Assembly: GCF_900104335.1 (NCBI RefSeq)
Contig: NZ_FMXT01000008.1
Location: 1-64,000 of the forward strand
From: Pseudobutyrivibrio sp. YE44
GTDB taxonomy: Bacteria > Bacillota > Clostridia > Lachnospirales > Lachnospiraceae
Length of the DNA: 64,000 nucleotides
Direction: 5' to 3'
Position 1 is the first letter of the stretch. Every line of letters starts with the position of its first letter. Positions 51,404 through 59,335 of the stretch are shown here, piece by piece. The notes under the pieces were generated by a model that ran no database searches, had not been told where the DNA came from, and worked only from the letters and a program-made list of their open reading frames with translations. The translations under genes and the position numbers were made by a program.

Positions 51404-51727
51404 TTGAATACAGTAAATACATTTGGAGATAGAGTAAAAGAATTAAGAAAGAGGAAGGGATTGAGTCAGGAGAAGTTGGCAGAGTTACTTTTCTTGGAAA
51501 GCAAGGCAACTATCTCATCATATGAGACAAATAGAAGAATGCCTGGAGCTGATATATTAGCTGGGATGGCTATCGCACTAGAGACTACAGTTGATTACTT
51601 ATTAAATGGGGATGTAGAAACAAATGAGACTATTAATCGGGCTGTGATATTGTTGCAGCAGTTGTCACCAGAACTGCAGAAGGTGGCGCTAGAGCAGATA
51701 AGAATATTGTTCCAAATAGAAAGATAG
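51404..51727 (+). CDS. XRE family regulator under leader control
   Basis: This 107-residue protein has an HTH domain in its first 65 residues (DRVKELRKRKGLSQEKLAELLFLESKATISSYETNRRMPGADILAGMAIAL) and a helical end. The start is TTG, placed in the T run of a terminator-like hairpin, with its Shine-Dalgarno inside the stem. Expression therefore depends on opening of the hairpin. A role as ICE master regulator is possible. Confidence 0.85.
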   Translation: MNTVNTFGDRVKELRKRKGLSQEKLAELLFLESKATISSYETNRRMPGADILAGMAIALETTVDYLLNGDVETNETINRAVILLQQLSPELQKVALEQIRILFQIER

Positions 51728-51790
51728 CGAAAAGATTTCATTTTGTGCTGAAATTTCAGTTTTTTATTCATTTTAGAGTAGAGATAAGTT

Positions 51791-52088
51791 TTTTGGTTTG
51801 AGCCGAGCTTGGTTGGCGAAAACCAAAACCATATTTCATTTAGGAACCTTTGGAGTCAATGAATTATCCAAAAATCTATTCCAGAATGGAGGCTAGCTGA
51901 ATGAGAAAGCGAATGAAGGAAGCTCTTGATTATATTCAGGAGCATTCGAATGCAATTAATACATTACTTAATATTCTCAGGTTTGTTGTTGAACTAATAG
52001 GATAATCTCATAATTAAGCTAGCGGTAATAAAATAGTACCGCTAGCCAAAATGAAATGATGGCATAGCGACAACCTTTTGTTGTCGCT
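51791..52088 (+). ncRNA. Highly structured region with several strong hairpins
   Basis: TTTTGGTTT / AAACCAAAA (51791-51838), a perfect 10-bp stem GCTAGCGGTA / TACCGCTAGC (52018-52046) and AGCGACAA / TTGTCGCT (52066-52088) frame a 34-codon ORF. None has a T run, so they are not simple terminators. It may be a stable RNA or a long leader of the gene at 52186. Confidence 0.4.
51901..52005 (+). CDS. 34-residue amphipathic peptide
   Basis: The ORF has GGAGG 11 bases upstream and encodes MRKRMKEALDYIQEHSNAI followed by a hydrophobic helix NTLLNILRFVVELIG. A basic start and a hydrophobic end suit a membrane-active or small regulatory peptide. It lies inside a structured region between strong hairpins. 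Confidence 0.45.
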   Translation: MRKRMKEALDYIQEHSNAINTLLNILRFVVELIG

Positions 52089-52185
52089 TCGCACATCGAA
52101 CCACAAGGTATTACTGGGTATTATAGAGAAGTCAACAGGACAGACCGGTTTGGCCGAGACATTCAGATTCTAAGGAGGAATAGCG

Positions 52186-52749
52186 ATGGCTTCGGCAAAT
52201 GTATTAAGAAAATATGCAGAATTAACAGTTGAAAAGAGGGTTGATTACATCTGTAGGAATTACGCTAGCTTTATGGGAATTGTTGAGAGTTATACAGAAG
52301 GTTTAATCTACATGATTGAAGAGGAGCAGGATTTTAATCGTAGAGAAGAACGTGGAGATTTAGGCGTGAGAGTAGGAGGAGGTTTCGGACATAGTGACCC
52401 AACTGCCAATAAAGCTATCAGAAATGTATCTCTTAGAGATGCCATTATTAATTGCGATTTTGAGGGTGGTGTACTTGAGGATACGGATCATGAAGAACAA
52501 TTTATGAGAGACGCAGCTGTGTTAAGGAGAATGAGACGAGATTATAAGTTATTCAATAGTCAAATGCATTTATTAGCAGAAGAGGAAATGACAATTCTTC
52601 AAACTTATTTATCAGGCAATAAAGATTTAAATGATTTAGCTGATGAACTGAATATCCAATATGATTCAGCAAAATGTAAGATATATAACATTAAGAGAAA
52701 ACTCAAGAAAAATGTGGTTAGCTTCGCATCATTAAGCTATGTAAATTAG
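52186..52749 (+). CDS. Sigma-like or phage-type HTH regulator
   Basis: This 187-residue protein begins with a helical region and ends in a helix-turn-helix of the sigma-70 region 4 type (LAEEEMTILQTYLSGNKDLNDLADELNIQYDSAKCKIYNIKRKLKKNV). Similar small sigma-like proteins regulate phage and ICE operons. GGAGG precedes the ATG. The excisionase-like gene follows at 9 bases, so it probably acts on excision and transfer genes. Confidence 0.75.
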   Translation: MASANVLRKYAELTVEKRVDYICRNYASFMGIVESYTEGLIYMIEEEQDFNRREERGDLGVRVGGGFGHSDPTANKAIRNVSLRDAIINCDFEGGVLEDTDHEEQFMRDAAVLRRMRRDYKLFNSQMHLLAEEEMTILQTYLSGNKDLNDLADELNIQYDSAKCKIYNIKRKLKKNVVSFASLSYVN

Positions 52750-52758
52750 GAGGGAACA

Positions 52759-52950
52759 ATGCCAGAGGAAATAAAGAATACCAATAAGAAGTTTGTAAGA
52801 TATAAGGAAGGTGCAGATTTATATAGTATGTGCCAGAAGAAGTTTGAAAGAATGGCCCATGATGCAGGCGCTGTTTATAAGCTGGATAAGCTTTGTCTTG
52901 TAAATGTAGAGGTGTTTGAAGCTTATTTGGAAGGTTTTAGATTAGCTTGA
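52759..52950 (+). CDS. DUF6462 family excisionase-like protein
   Basis: This 63-residue protein (FVRYKEGADLYSMCQKKFERMAHDAGAVYKLDKLCLVNVEVFEAYLEGFRL) matches the small DUF6462 family that replaces Xis in many Lachnospiraceae ICEs. It should bind the element ends and bias the integrase to excision. GGAGG is upstream. Confidence 0.85.
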   Translation: MPEEIKNTNKKFVRYKEGADLYSMCQKKFERMAHDAGAVYKLDKLCLVNVEVFEAYLEGFRLA

Positions 52951-53023
52951 TTATTATATAGAAAGAAGTTCTTGAGTTATTGTTAAACAAAAACTATAAT
53001 AGATTTTGTAGGAGGAATGAGTT

Positions 53024-53200
53024 TTGAGTGAAGTAAAAAACAAAGGTGGTCGTCCAAAATCTGACGAACCAAAGAAAAGAATAGTTGGGCTTCGATTAAC
53101 AGAGGAGCAATATTCTAGACTTGAAGCTTATTCCCAAAAAAGACAATTAACTAAGACGCAGGTTATTTTGGAAGGCTTAGAGAATCTATATTCAAAATAG
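53024..53200 (+). CDS. Ribbon-helix-helix protein
   Basis: This 58-residue protein starts with TTG behind TAGGAGGAA and reads GGRPKSDEPKKRIVGLRLTEEQYSRLEAYSQKRQLTKTQVILEGLENLY, a CopG-like ribbon-helix-helix. It lies 44 bases before the integrase, whose transcription it may control. Confidence 0.75.
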   Translation: MSEVKNKGGRPKSDEPKKRIVGLRLTEEQYSRLEAYSQKRQLTKTQVILEGLENLYSK

Positions 53201-53244
53201 TTTGCGTAGAGAGCTTCTTTCTTATTAAAGAAGGAGGCGGATTC

Positions 53245-54483
53245 ATGGCAAAGGCCAGAAAGGATAATAAAGGAAGAACGCTTAGAGAAGGTGAGCACTA
53301 TCGTCCAAAGGAAGGACGATACATGTACACATATCTTGATGCTAGGAAGAAAAGACGAACTATCTATTCTGTGAATCTTCTTCGACTTCGTGAGCGAGAA
53401 GATGAGATAAAACGTGATCAGCTGGATGGAATTGATAATTATGTGAGAGGACATGTTACTGTTAATCAAGCTTTTGACAGATACATGGCAGTAAAGACAA
53501 ATCTTCGAATCACTACTAGGACAAACTATGAGCTTATGTATAATGCTCATGTGAGAAAAGGGTTTGGCGAGCGATTGATAGGAGATATCAAGTACTCAGA
53601 TGTTAAGCAATTCTATCAGAGATTAATTGAAGAGGACAACATAAAGCCTAATACGGTTGGAACTATTCATTGTTGTTTACATCCAACATTTGATATGGCA
53701 GTGAGGGATGACATAATTAGGAAGAATCCTTGTGATGATGCGTATCGAGAATTTTCAGCAGAGTTTTGGAAAAACAAAGGTGTAAGAAATGCTCTTACAA
53801 TTCCACAGCAGAAAGCATTCATGGATTTCATTGATGGGCATCCGATTTTTGATCATTGGGTTCCAGTATTCACAGTATTGTTAGGTACAGGTTGTCGATG
53901 CGGTGAGTTTATAGGATTACGTTGGCAGGATATCGACATGGAGAATCGTATGATTAGTATAAATCACGCCCTTGTCCGTGCTAAGAAGAGTAGATATAAT
54001 AAGAAGGAAAAAGTTATAGTCTCACTTCCAAAGACAGATGCAGGTATTAGAACAATCCCAATGTTGGATCAAGTCTATGAAGCATTTGATAGAGTGTACA
54101 AAGAGCAGTGTGAAACTGGCTTCAATAAGACAGAGATAGAAGGTATGTCCGGCTTCATATTTAAGAATGAGGTTGGTAACATTCTTTCTCAGCAGAATAT
54201 CAATGCTGCTATAAAGAGAATAGTTGAAGCTTATAATATGAAGGAATCTGTGGATGCATCGCGTCAGAAACGTGACCCGCTATTATTACCGAATTTCTCA
54301 TGCCACTATTTGAGGCACACCTTTTGTACAAGGTTCTGTGAAAACGAGACTAACCTTAAGGTCATTCAGAGTGTAATGGGACATAAGAATATCAAAACAA
54401 CCATGGAAGTATACGCTGAATGTACCGATGAAAAGAAGAAGGAATCAATGCAGAATTTATCTGCAAAGTGGAAGGATTTTTAG
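53245..54483 (+). CDS. int: Tyrosine integrase of the ICE (Tn916-like)
   Basis: This 412-residue recombinase has an N-terminal arm-binding domain (residues 1-65: GEHYRPKEGRYMYTYLDARKKRRTIYS), a core-binding SAM-like domain (VTVNQAFDRYMAVKTNLRITTRTNYELMY), and the catalytic domain with R in GTGCRCGEFIGLRW, HYLRHTFCTRF (H-x-x-R), GHKNIKTT and the nucleophile Tyr in TMEVYAEC. It integrates the element into the 3' end of rpsR. AAGGAGGCG stands before the ATG. Confidence 0.96.
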   Translation: MAKARKDNKGRTLREGEHYRPKEGRYMYTYLDARKKRRTIYSVNLLRLREREDEIKRDQLDGIDNYVRGHVTVNQAFDRYMAVKTNLRITTRTNYELMYNAHVRKGFGERLIGDIKYSDVKQFYQRLIEEDNIKPNTVGTIHCCLHPTFDMAVRDDIIRKNPCDDAYREFSAEFWKNKGVRNALTIPQQKAFMDFIDGHPIFDHWVPVFTVLLGTGCRCGEFIGLRWQDIDMENRMISINHALVRAKKSRYNKKEKVIVSLPKTDAGIRTIPMLDQVYEAFDRVYKEQCETGFNKTEIEGMSGFIFKNEVGNILSQQNINAAIKRIVEAYNMKESVDASRQKRDPLLLPNFSCHYLRHTFCTRFCENETNLKVIQSVMGHKNIKTTMEVYAECTDEKKKESMQNLSAKWKDF

Positions 54484-54499
54484 AAAGGGCTCAGCTCTT

Positions 54500-54539
54500 T
54501 TGACAAATCGAAAGCTCAAGGGACAAACTTGACGACAAA
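54500..54539 (+). promoter_or_regulatory. Right-end candidate integrase arm-binding sites
   Basis: TTGACAAA (54500), TCAAGGGACAAA (54516) and ACGACAAA (54532) are copies of the GGACAAA motif also found near the left end. Confidence 0.5.
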
Positions 54540-54659
54540 TATTTAATACTTTATAATGCCTTATAGTTTTGACTGAGCTGACGCGTTTATTATTAGATAT
54601 GACCATAATTTCTGAGTATTACCGATAATTCTGTACAATAAAGAGGGCGCGAGCCACCT

Positions 54660-54689
54660 TGCACTTATGCCATACGTACAGGATTAATC
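54660..54689 (+). repeat. attR core (right copy of the rpsR end)
   Basis: This copy matches 27 of 30 bases of attL and reads in frame as ALMPYVQD and stop. The chromosome's rpsR terminator follows at once, so it is probably the original gene end. Confidence 0.88.
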
Positions 54690-54708
54690 AGTGCTTATGA
54701 TTATTCAG

Positions 54709-54740
54709 AGTCAGGTTCGAAAGAGCCTGGCTCTTTTTTG
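54709..54740 (+). terminator. Original rpsR operon terminator
   Basis: AGTCAGGTTC pairs GAGCCTGGCT around GAAA with two G-U pairs; six T follow. It was separated from rpsR by the ICE. Confidence 0.85.
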
Positions 54741-54756
54741 GGGGGAATTAAAAAAA

Positions 54757-54792
54757 AGCACTCTCTAAGTGTTCCTTAGAAAGTGCTTTTTT
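54757..54792. terminator. Bidirectional terminator, same family as the ICE left-end hairpin
   Basis: AGCACTCTCTAAG pairs CTTAGAAAGTGCT (13 bp, one G-U). On the minus strand it terminates the gene at 54804. Its reverse complement is nearly identical to 14260-14289. Confidence 0.85.
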
Positions 54793-54803
54793 AACATTAT
54801 CTT

Positions 54804-55631
54804 TTAATTCTTTTTACCAATATTTGAGATATATTCCTCAGTAATATGGTAAAAATCAGGTTCTATAATCTTTGTTCCATCTGTGAAGCTTGTAAGCCAA
54901 GCCTGATATTCATCATCGTCCAAAGGCGTTTCTCTGTCCTCATCAGAACCATCATTTTTATCTATATAATACACATACCCATTTCCATCTTTATCTACAT
55001 CAAAAGGAAATGCATCTTCTTCTGTCATAAATTCTTTCTCAGACTCATAAAAATCAACACAATATGCATCGACAAACCCTTTTTCCTCATATTTGTTGGT
55101 ATCTTTATTAATTACATATAAAGTATATGGCCAAAAATCACCTGCTTTAAAGTTTCCGTGGGAAATACCATCTGCAATAGCGCCATTTTCATAATAATCT
55201 AATCCATAAAAGCCCGAGAATTTTAAATATGCAGTGTGTTTTTCAAAGTCATAATCATAAACATGTTCCTGCATTCCGGCTATAACACCATCATCATATC
55301 TAAAAGCAAGCTCATCGTAACCATCGCCATCCTGGTCAAAAACTGCAAACAAAGAATCTTTCTTAATAGTCTCAATTTCTGGCTCCGTAACTCCTATATC
55401 TAATAATTCAGAGCTCTCAAGAAAATTGGTAAGTATTTCTCTGTATGCAGCGTACATTTCCTCCTTCTGACCGGCATTTTCCTCTTCAACTTCTTTCTCA
55501 ACAACCTCAGATTGTACTTCTACCTTCTCATTTTCATTATCATCAGATACATCAGTGATTTGTTTCATACCACAAGCAGTTATAAGAGTGCTTGTTACAA
55601 GCAAAAGTATCAATTTATTTCGATACATCAT
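54804..55631 (-). CDS. Lipoprotein with Asp-rich calcium-type motifs
   Basis: This 275-residue protein has a lipoprotein signal (LLLVTSTLITAC), a very acidic linker, and a C-terminal domain with DQDGDGYDEL and DVDKDGNGY, similar to the calcium loops of dockerin/FG-GAP proteins. It is exported and anchored by lipid. The substrate is unknown. It is the first chromosomal gene right of the ICE. Confidence 0.8.
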   Translation of the reverse strand: MMYRNKLILLLVTSTLITACGMKQITDVSDDNENEKVEVQSEVVEKEVEEENAGQKEEMYAAYREILTNFLESSELLDIGVTEPEIETIKKDSLFAVFDQDGDGYDELAFRYDDGVIAGMQEHVYDYDFEKHTAYLKFSGFYGLDYYENGAIADGISHGNFKAGDFWPYTLYVINKDTNKYEEKGFVDAYCVDFYESEKEFMTEEDAFPFDVDKDGNGYVYYIDKNDGSDEDRETPLDDDEYQAWLTSFTDGTKIIEPDFYHITEEYISNIGKKN

Positions 55632-55765
55632 TCATTCTCCTTTTAGTCCTACATTAAGTCAAATTTATAATTACAGTGATATATAATAATACAGCTTATC
55701 CCCAAAATAAATACTTTCGAACTATAGTAACACCTAGTTTTAAATCTATATCATACTCAACTAAG

Positions 55766-55836
55766 GCACTTTCTATGGAAAGTTAGAGAGAGCTTTTTTG
55801 ATTAATAAAAGGCGCTCTGTATAATGCAGAGCGCCT
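55766..55836. terminator. Two hairpins in the intergenic region
   Basis: GCACTTTCT / AGAGAGAGCT with T run (55766-55799), a weaker relative of the hairpins at 14260 and 54757, is followed by a perfect 10-bp stem AGGCGCTCTG / CAGAGCGCCT (55810-55836), which ends the leftward gene at 55919. Confidence 0.75.
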
Positions 55837-55918
55837 AAAATTTTATTGTACTTTTTGATAAGTATACAGCTAAATATAGGTTTTTGTTTTTCATCAGAAA
55901 AACAGAAAGTCATAAATA

Positions 55919-56449
55919 CTATTGGCATTTACTAAGTGATTCGCTTGCACTATAGTTGTCATCGAATTCGCTTTCTTCCCATGTTGAGAAGTAGTCCATG
56001 ATGGTGTTGTCATCTTCGTTAGTCTGGTAAGTGAAATGATGTCCGTCCTCAGTTTCTGCCTGTACTCGATATATACCAGAAGAAATCTCTGTAATTGAAG
56101 AAATCTTATAAGAGTTTTCAATCTCAAAATTTCCATCATCTGTCATATGACCATAATCAACTGTTGAATCGGTGAACTGTACATAGTATGTAGCAGGGAA
56201 GTTCTCATTTTCTCCTGATATAGAATTTGAACCCCAAATTCCTTCAATAGAAGAAGATTCCTGAGAAGAAGCACTATTATCTTCAGCTTTATTGTCTGTT
56301 GCTGTGCTGTCTGCATCAGTTGAGTTTTCAGTAGTTGTATTTTCATTCAGGTTTGATACTTCAGATTCGCTTACTGAGTTTGCGCCACATCCAATAATTG
56401 ATGCACTCATGGCCATTGTCATCATTAAAACTAACATTCTTTTTTTCAT
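55919..56449 (-). CDS. Small lipoprotein, unknown
   Basis: This 176-residue protein starts with a signal peptide and lipobox (MAMSASIIGCG), followed by an acidic Asn/Ser/Thr-rich linker (residues 25-65) and a small beta domain (IEGIWGSNSISGENENFPATYYVQFTDSTVDYGHM). The domain has the look of a lipocalin-like fold but is not identified. AGGAGGAAT is upstream of the start. Confidence 0.8.
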   Translation of the reverse strand: MKKRMLVLMMTMAMSASIIGCGANSVSESEVSNLNENTTTENSTDADSTATDNKAEDNSASSQESSSIEGIWGSNSISGENENFPATYYVQFTDSTVDYGHMTDDGNFEIENSYKISSITEISSGIYRVQAETEDGHHFTYQTNEDDNTIMDYFSTWEESEFDDNYSASESLSKCQ

Positions 56450-56533
56450 GTAATTATTCCTCCTAACCGTAATACACGATGTAGCATATATATATCATTA
56501 CAAAATTAACCTGTCAAACATACTTTAGATTTC

Positions 56534-56992
56534 TTAAGAGTTCTTCTGTGCCCAAAGTTTCAGGGACTTAATAACAAGCTCCATTTTTTCAAGGCCATCG
56601 TTGAATGACTGAAAGTCAGATTTTTCATCTTCAGTTATTTCACCATCAGCAGCGATACTAATGATTCGATCCTTTTGTGCTACAAGTGAATTAAGAGTAT
56701 CTAAAAGTTCAAGAGTAATAATAGGTAAATCCTTAGACTGTGTAAGATTGAATTCATACATAGGTATAGTGTTCTTTCCTATGGCACAGCAGCTAGAACA
56801 ATAATTTAAGCATAATTCTGGCTTATCGTAGATTTCAGAAAGAACAATCAAATCACTGGGATTAAGTACAGTTTCTCCCTTTTCTATATGTTCAAGGCGT
56901 TTTGACGAGATGACATCATTTGTTAAATCAGCAACATCATCACGTGAAAATCCTTTTTCTTTTCTAATTGCTTCCAGAGTAGAATGATCCAT
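56534..56992 (-). CDS. XRE family HTH protein with cysteine cluster
   Basis: This 152-residue protein has an N-terminal HTH (LEAIRKEKGFSRDDVADLTNDVISSKRLEHIEKGE) and a middle segment with several cysteines (LCLNYCSSCCAIGK), then a helical domain. The cysteine cluster might bind metal. It is a single gene read leftwards, with GGAGG upstream. Confidence 0.8.
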   Translation of the reverse strand: MDHSTLEAIRKEKGFSRDDVADLTNDVISSKRLEHIEKGETVLNPSDLIVLSEIYDKPELCLNYCSSCCAIGKNTIPMYEFNLTQSKDLPIITLELLDTLNSLVAQKDRIISIAADGEITEDEKSDFQSFNDGLEKMELVIKSLKLWAQKNS

Positions 56993-57137
56993 TTAAATTA
57001 CCTCCAAACAAAAACTATTTTACCAAAAATTGGGAGAAAAAGAAGAATTATTCCCTAAACTTGTGGTGTTGGAGATGTGCCACAGATAATAAAATAAGGC
57101 TATGAACAAAGGAAATATATCCCAGGAGGTGAGAAAA

Positions 57138-57260
57138 ATGACTCTGAAAGAGAGAATGGAAGTTATTGGTATGGTTAACCTGATAAATAAGCACAAGGAT
57201 TTTGCAAAGAGAGTTGGCTTAGAGGACAGAACAATAATAAAGCATGTAATAATATCTTAA
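57138..57260 (+). CDS. Small 40-residue protein, HTH-like remnant
   Basis: The ORF has CAGGAGGTGAG just before its ATG. It reads MTLKERMEVIGMVNLINKH followed by KDFAKRVGLEDRTIIKHVIIS, resembling half of a helix-turn-helix. It could be a small regulator or the remains of a larger HTH gene. Confidence 0.45.
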   Translation: MTLKERMEVIGMVNLINKHKDFAKRVGLEDRTIIKHVIIS

Positions 57261-57350
57261 TATTTAAATTTAAAAAGAAATACTTTATACTGAAAGAAGT
57301 GTTATACAAAATAACATAAAAGGGGAGAGTAACCAAAGGAGGAAATGTAT

Positions 57351-58301
57351 ATGAATGAAAGAAAAAGACTTGCGAAGGAAATAAACAGGGGGTGTTTTAT
57401 TAGGGGAATCGTTGGATTTGCACTATTTATTCCATATGGAATAGCTTATGCAATTATTTGCAACACAGGTAATTCACCACTTATTGTTATGGGGCTGTTT
57501 TTAGGATTTATTTTATTATTCCTTGTAGGTGCCAGAGCTGGTAAGTACTCGATTGTAGCTGATATCATGTCTAGTAGAGCACTTGTTGGAAAAGAAATTT
57601 CAAACGACCCAATAAAAGAAGGTCTTGAAAGATATAAGAAGTATGGCTACAGAAAGTTTAAGGCACAGAGTAGAAGCTGTGGTGAAATCCTTTACGGACT
57701 CACAAGAGGCGCAATGGAAATCGGCGAATTGATGGAGCATGTACCAGTATTACAGTATGTGGCAGCTACATATAAGAAAATAGTTAGAAGAGCTCATGAC
57801 AATACAGCAAAGCTTATTGTTACATACCAGCTTGGTATCTATGAAGAAGGTGACGATGATATGATCAATGATTTGATTACATACTTCGTACAGGACGGAA
57901 AGAAATTCCTTCTTAGAACAGTTAAGACTGAGGTTAAGGGCTACATCTTAGGATGGGTATGGTATGGCGTTTCAGCAGTTTTAGTTCTTGCATTTTTAGC
58001 TACAAAGAGCATTGTGGCATTAATTCTTTTAGTACCAGTATTATTCCTTGCAGCAGCATGGGGTGCAATTATCAGCAGTAGAGGTGATTTCAACACTCTT
58101 TGCGAATACATCGAATATGTTCAGACACACGAGCTTGATACAGTTCTTAGAGCAAAGATTCTTACAACCTTCGAGACAGGCGATAGAATGCTCAACATCA
58201 GAGATGCAGTTTATAACCCAACAAATGGAAACGTAGAGCGCGCTATTCACAGCACAGGCGCATTAATTAATCAGGTTGAAGAAAAGCTTGAAAATAGATA
58301 A
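57351..58301 (+). CDS. Membrane protein, unknown
   Basis: This 316-residue protein has a pair of membrane segments at residues 15-60 and another pair around 200-245 (GWVWYGVSAVLVLAFLATKSIVALILLVPVLFLAAAWGA), with two cytoplasmic domains. It has no signal peptide. The family is unknown. The second ATG at 57351 is used because AAAGGAGG is 8 bases away. Confidence 0.75.
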   Translation: MNERKRLAKEINRGCFIRGIVGFALFIPYGIAYAIICNTGNSPLIVMGLFLGFILLFLVGARAGKYSIVADIMSSRALVGKEISNDPIKEGLERYKKYGYRKFKAQSRSCGEILYGLTRGAMEIGELMEHVPVLQYVAATYKKIVRRAHDNTAKLIVTYQLGIYEEGDDDMINDLITYFVQDGKKFLLRTVKTEVKGYILGWVWYGVSAVLVLAFLATKSIVALILLVPVLFLAAAWGAIISSRGDFNTLCEYIEYVQTHELDTVLRAKILTTFETGDRMLNIRDAVYNPTNGNVERAIHSTGALINQVEEKLENR

Positions 58302-58456
58302 AAAGCACTGTGTAAGAGATTATCCTTTTAGCTAAATCAAGAGATTTGTGACAGTTACGTAACACAAATGCAAATATTTGTAATAATATCCTTGATATTT
58401 ATGTTGGTAATTATTATAATTTTAAAGGTTTAGCATTTAAATGGAGGATAATATTA

Positions 58457-59179
58457 ATGAAAAAACTTAAGAGACTTAATGTGGCACTTATCATGCTTGT
58501 TGTAATGAGTATGCTTAGCGGATGTGTACGCATGAATGCAGACATGAAGGTAGACAGCAAGGGAAATGCTGATATTTCCTTAGTTTATGCCACACAGACA
58601 TCAGGTGGTTCAGACAGTGATTCTGATGAGGATTCAGACGAGGATTCAAGCGATTCAAAGTCTGAAGATATGAAGCAGTTAGAAGATAAAGGTTGGGCTG
58701 TTGAGAAGTACTCAGAGGACAACTATAAAGGATATTCTGCTACATTAACAGGTGTATCTTTAGATGAAATCGAGAAGAACATCGACGGAACACCTATGGG
58801 TGATATTACTGTTACTAAGAAGGGTAACAAATACACTATCGACTGGGAAATTTTAGATGACGAAGATAGAGCTTCAATTGCTCAGTCTGGTGCAGCTATT
58901 AGCAACTCAGGCGGATACATGAAGTTCCAGTTAACACTTCCTAAGAAGGCTATTTCAAGCAACGCAACATCAGTATCTAAGGATGGAAAGACTCTTACAT
59001 GGGATCTTTTAAATATGTCTGATACTAGCGTTCAGGTTGAGTTCAGCTTATTCAACCCAATGATTATCGTTGCAGTTGTTGCTGCTATGGCTGTAGTTAC
59101 AGCAGTTGTTCTTACAATCGTATTCAAGAAAAAGAAGAACACACAGCCTGTTGAAACAGTAGAAGCTACTGTAGAGTAA
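58457..59179 (+). CDS. LppM-like lipoprotein with C-terminal membrane helix
   Basis: This 240-residue protein has a lipobox (MLSGC), the beginning VRMNADMKVDSKGNADISLVYA as in LppM/DUF3153 proteins, a Ser-Asp-rich insert (residues 50-70), and a C-terminal membrane segment (MIIVAVVAAMAVVTAVVLTIVF). It is double anchored. GGAGG is upstream. The role is unknown, though relatives act at the cell envelope. Confidence 0.8.
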   Translation: MKKLKRLNVALIMLVVMSMLSGCVRMNADMKVDSKGNADISLVYATQTSGGSDSDSDEDSDEDSSDSKSEDMKQLEDKGWAVEKYSEDNYKGYSATLTGVSLDEIEKNIDGTPMGDITVTKKGNKYTIDWEILDDEDRASIAQSGAAISNSGGYMKFQLTLPKKAISSNATSVSKDGKTLTWDLLNMSDTSVQVEFSLFNPMIIVAVVAAMAVVTAVVLTIVFKKKKNTQPVETVEATVE

Positions 59180-59335
59180 TTTAAAACCACGTTGACACAA
59201 AATGCACTTATATCTATCGGCTGGTAGGTATAAGTGCTTTTTCAAACTTTAAAAAAGACTCAATATGACATATGATGTATATGTATTATGTAAGATTGAG
59301 TGAAAACAAAATCAATCGCAATAAAGGAGAACACT

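Larger units (their letters stand above)
14101..54689 (+). mobile_element. Integrative and conjugative element, Tn1549/CTn4-like, inserted in rpsR
   Basis: The boundaries are the duplicated rpsR end, with the integrase gene at the right end pointing toward attR. The element of about 40.5 kb has a partition/replication module, a type IV secretion set of the C. difficile CD1107-CD1115 kind, a relaxase with MobC, an SSB, two restriction-modification systems and a toxin operon. All parts for transfer appear intact. Large accessory genes common in this group (topoisomerase III, the big SNF2/methylase gene) are absent. Confidence 0.9.

Noticed and set aside
14101-54689. Additional transposon or IS inside the ICE
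   Set aside because: No DDE transposase, serine recombinase or reverse transcriptase gene was found; the only recombinase is the tyrosine integrase at the right end.
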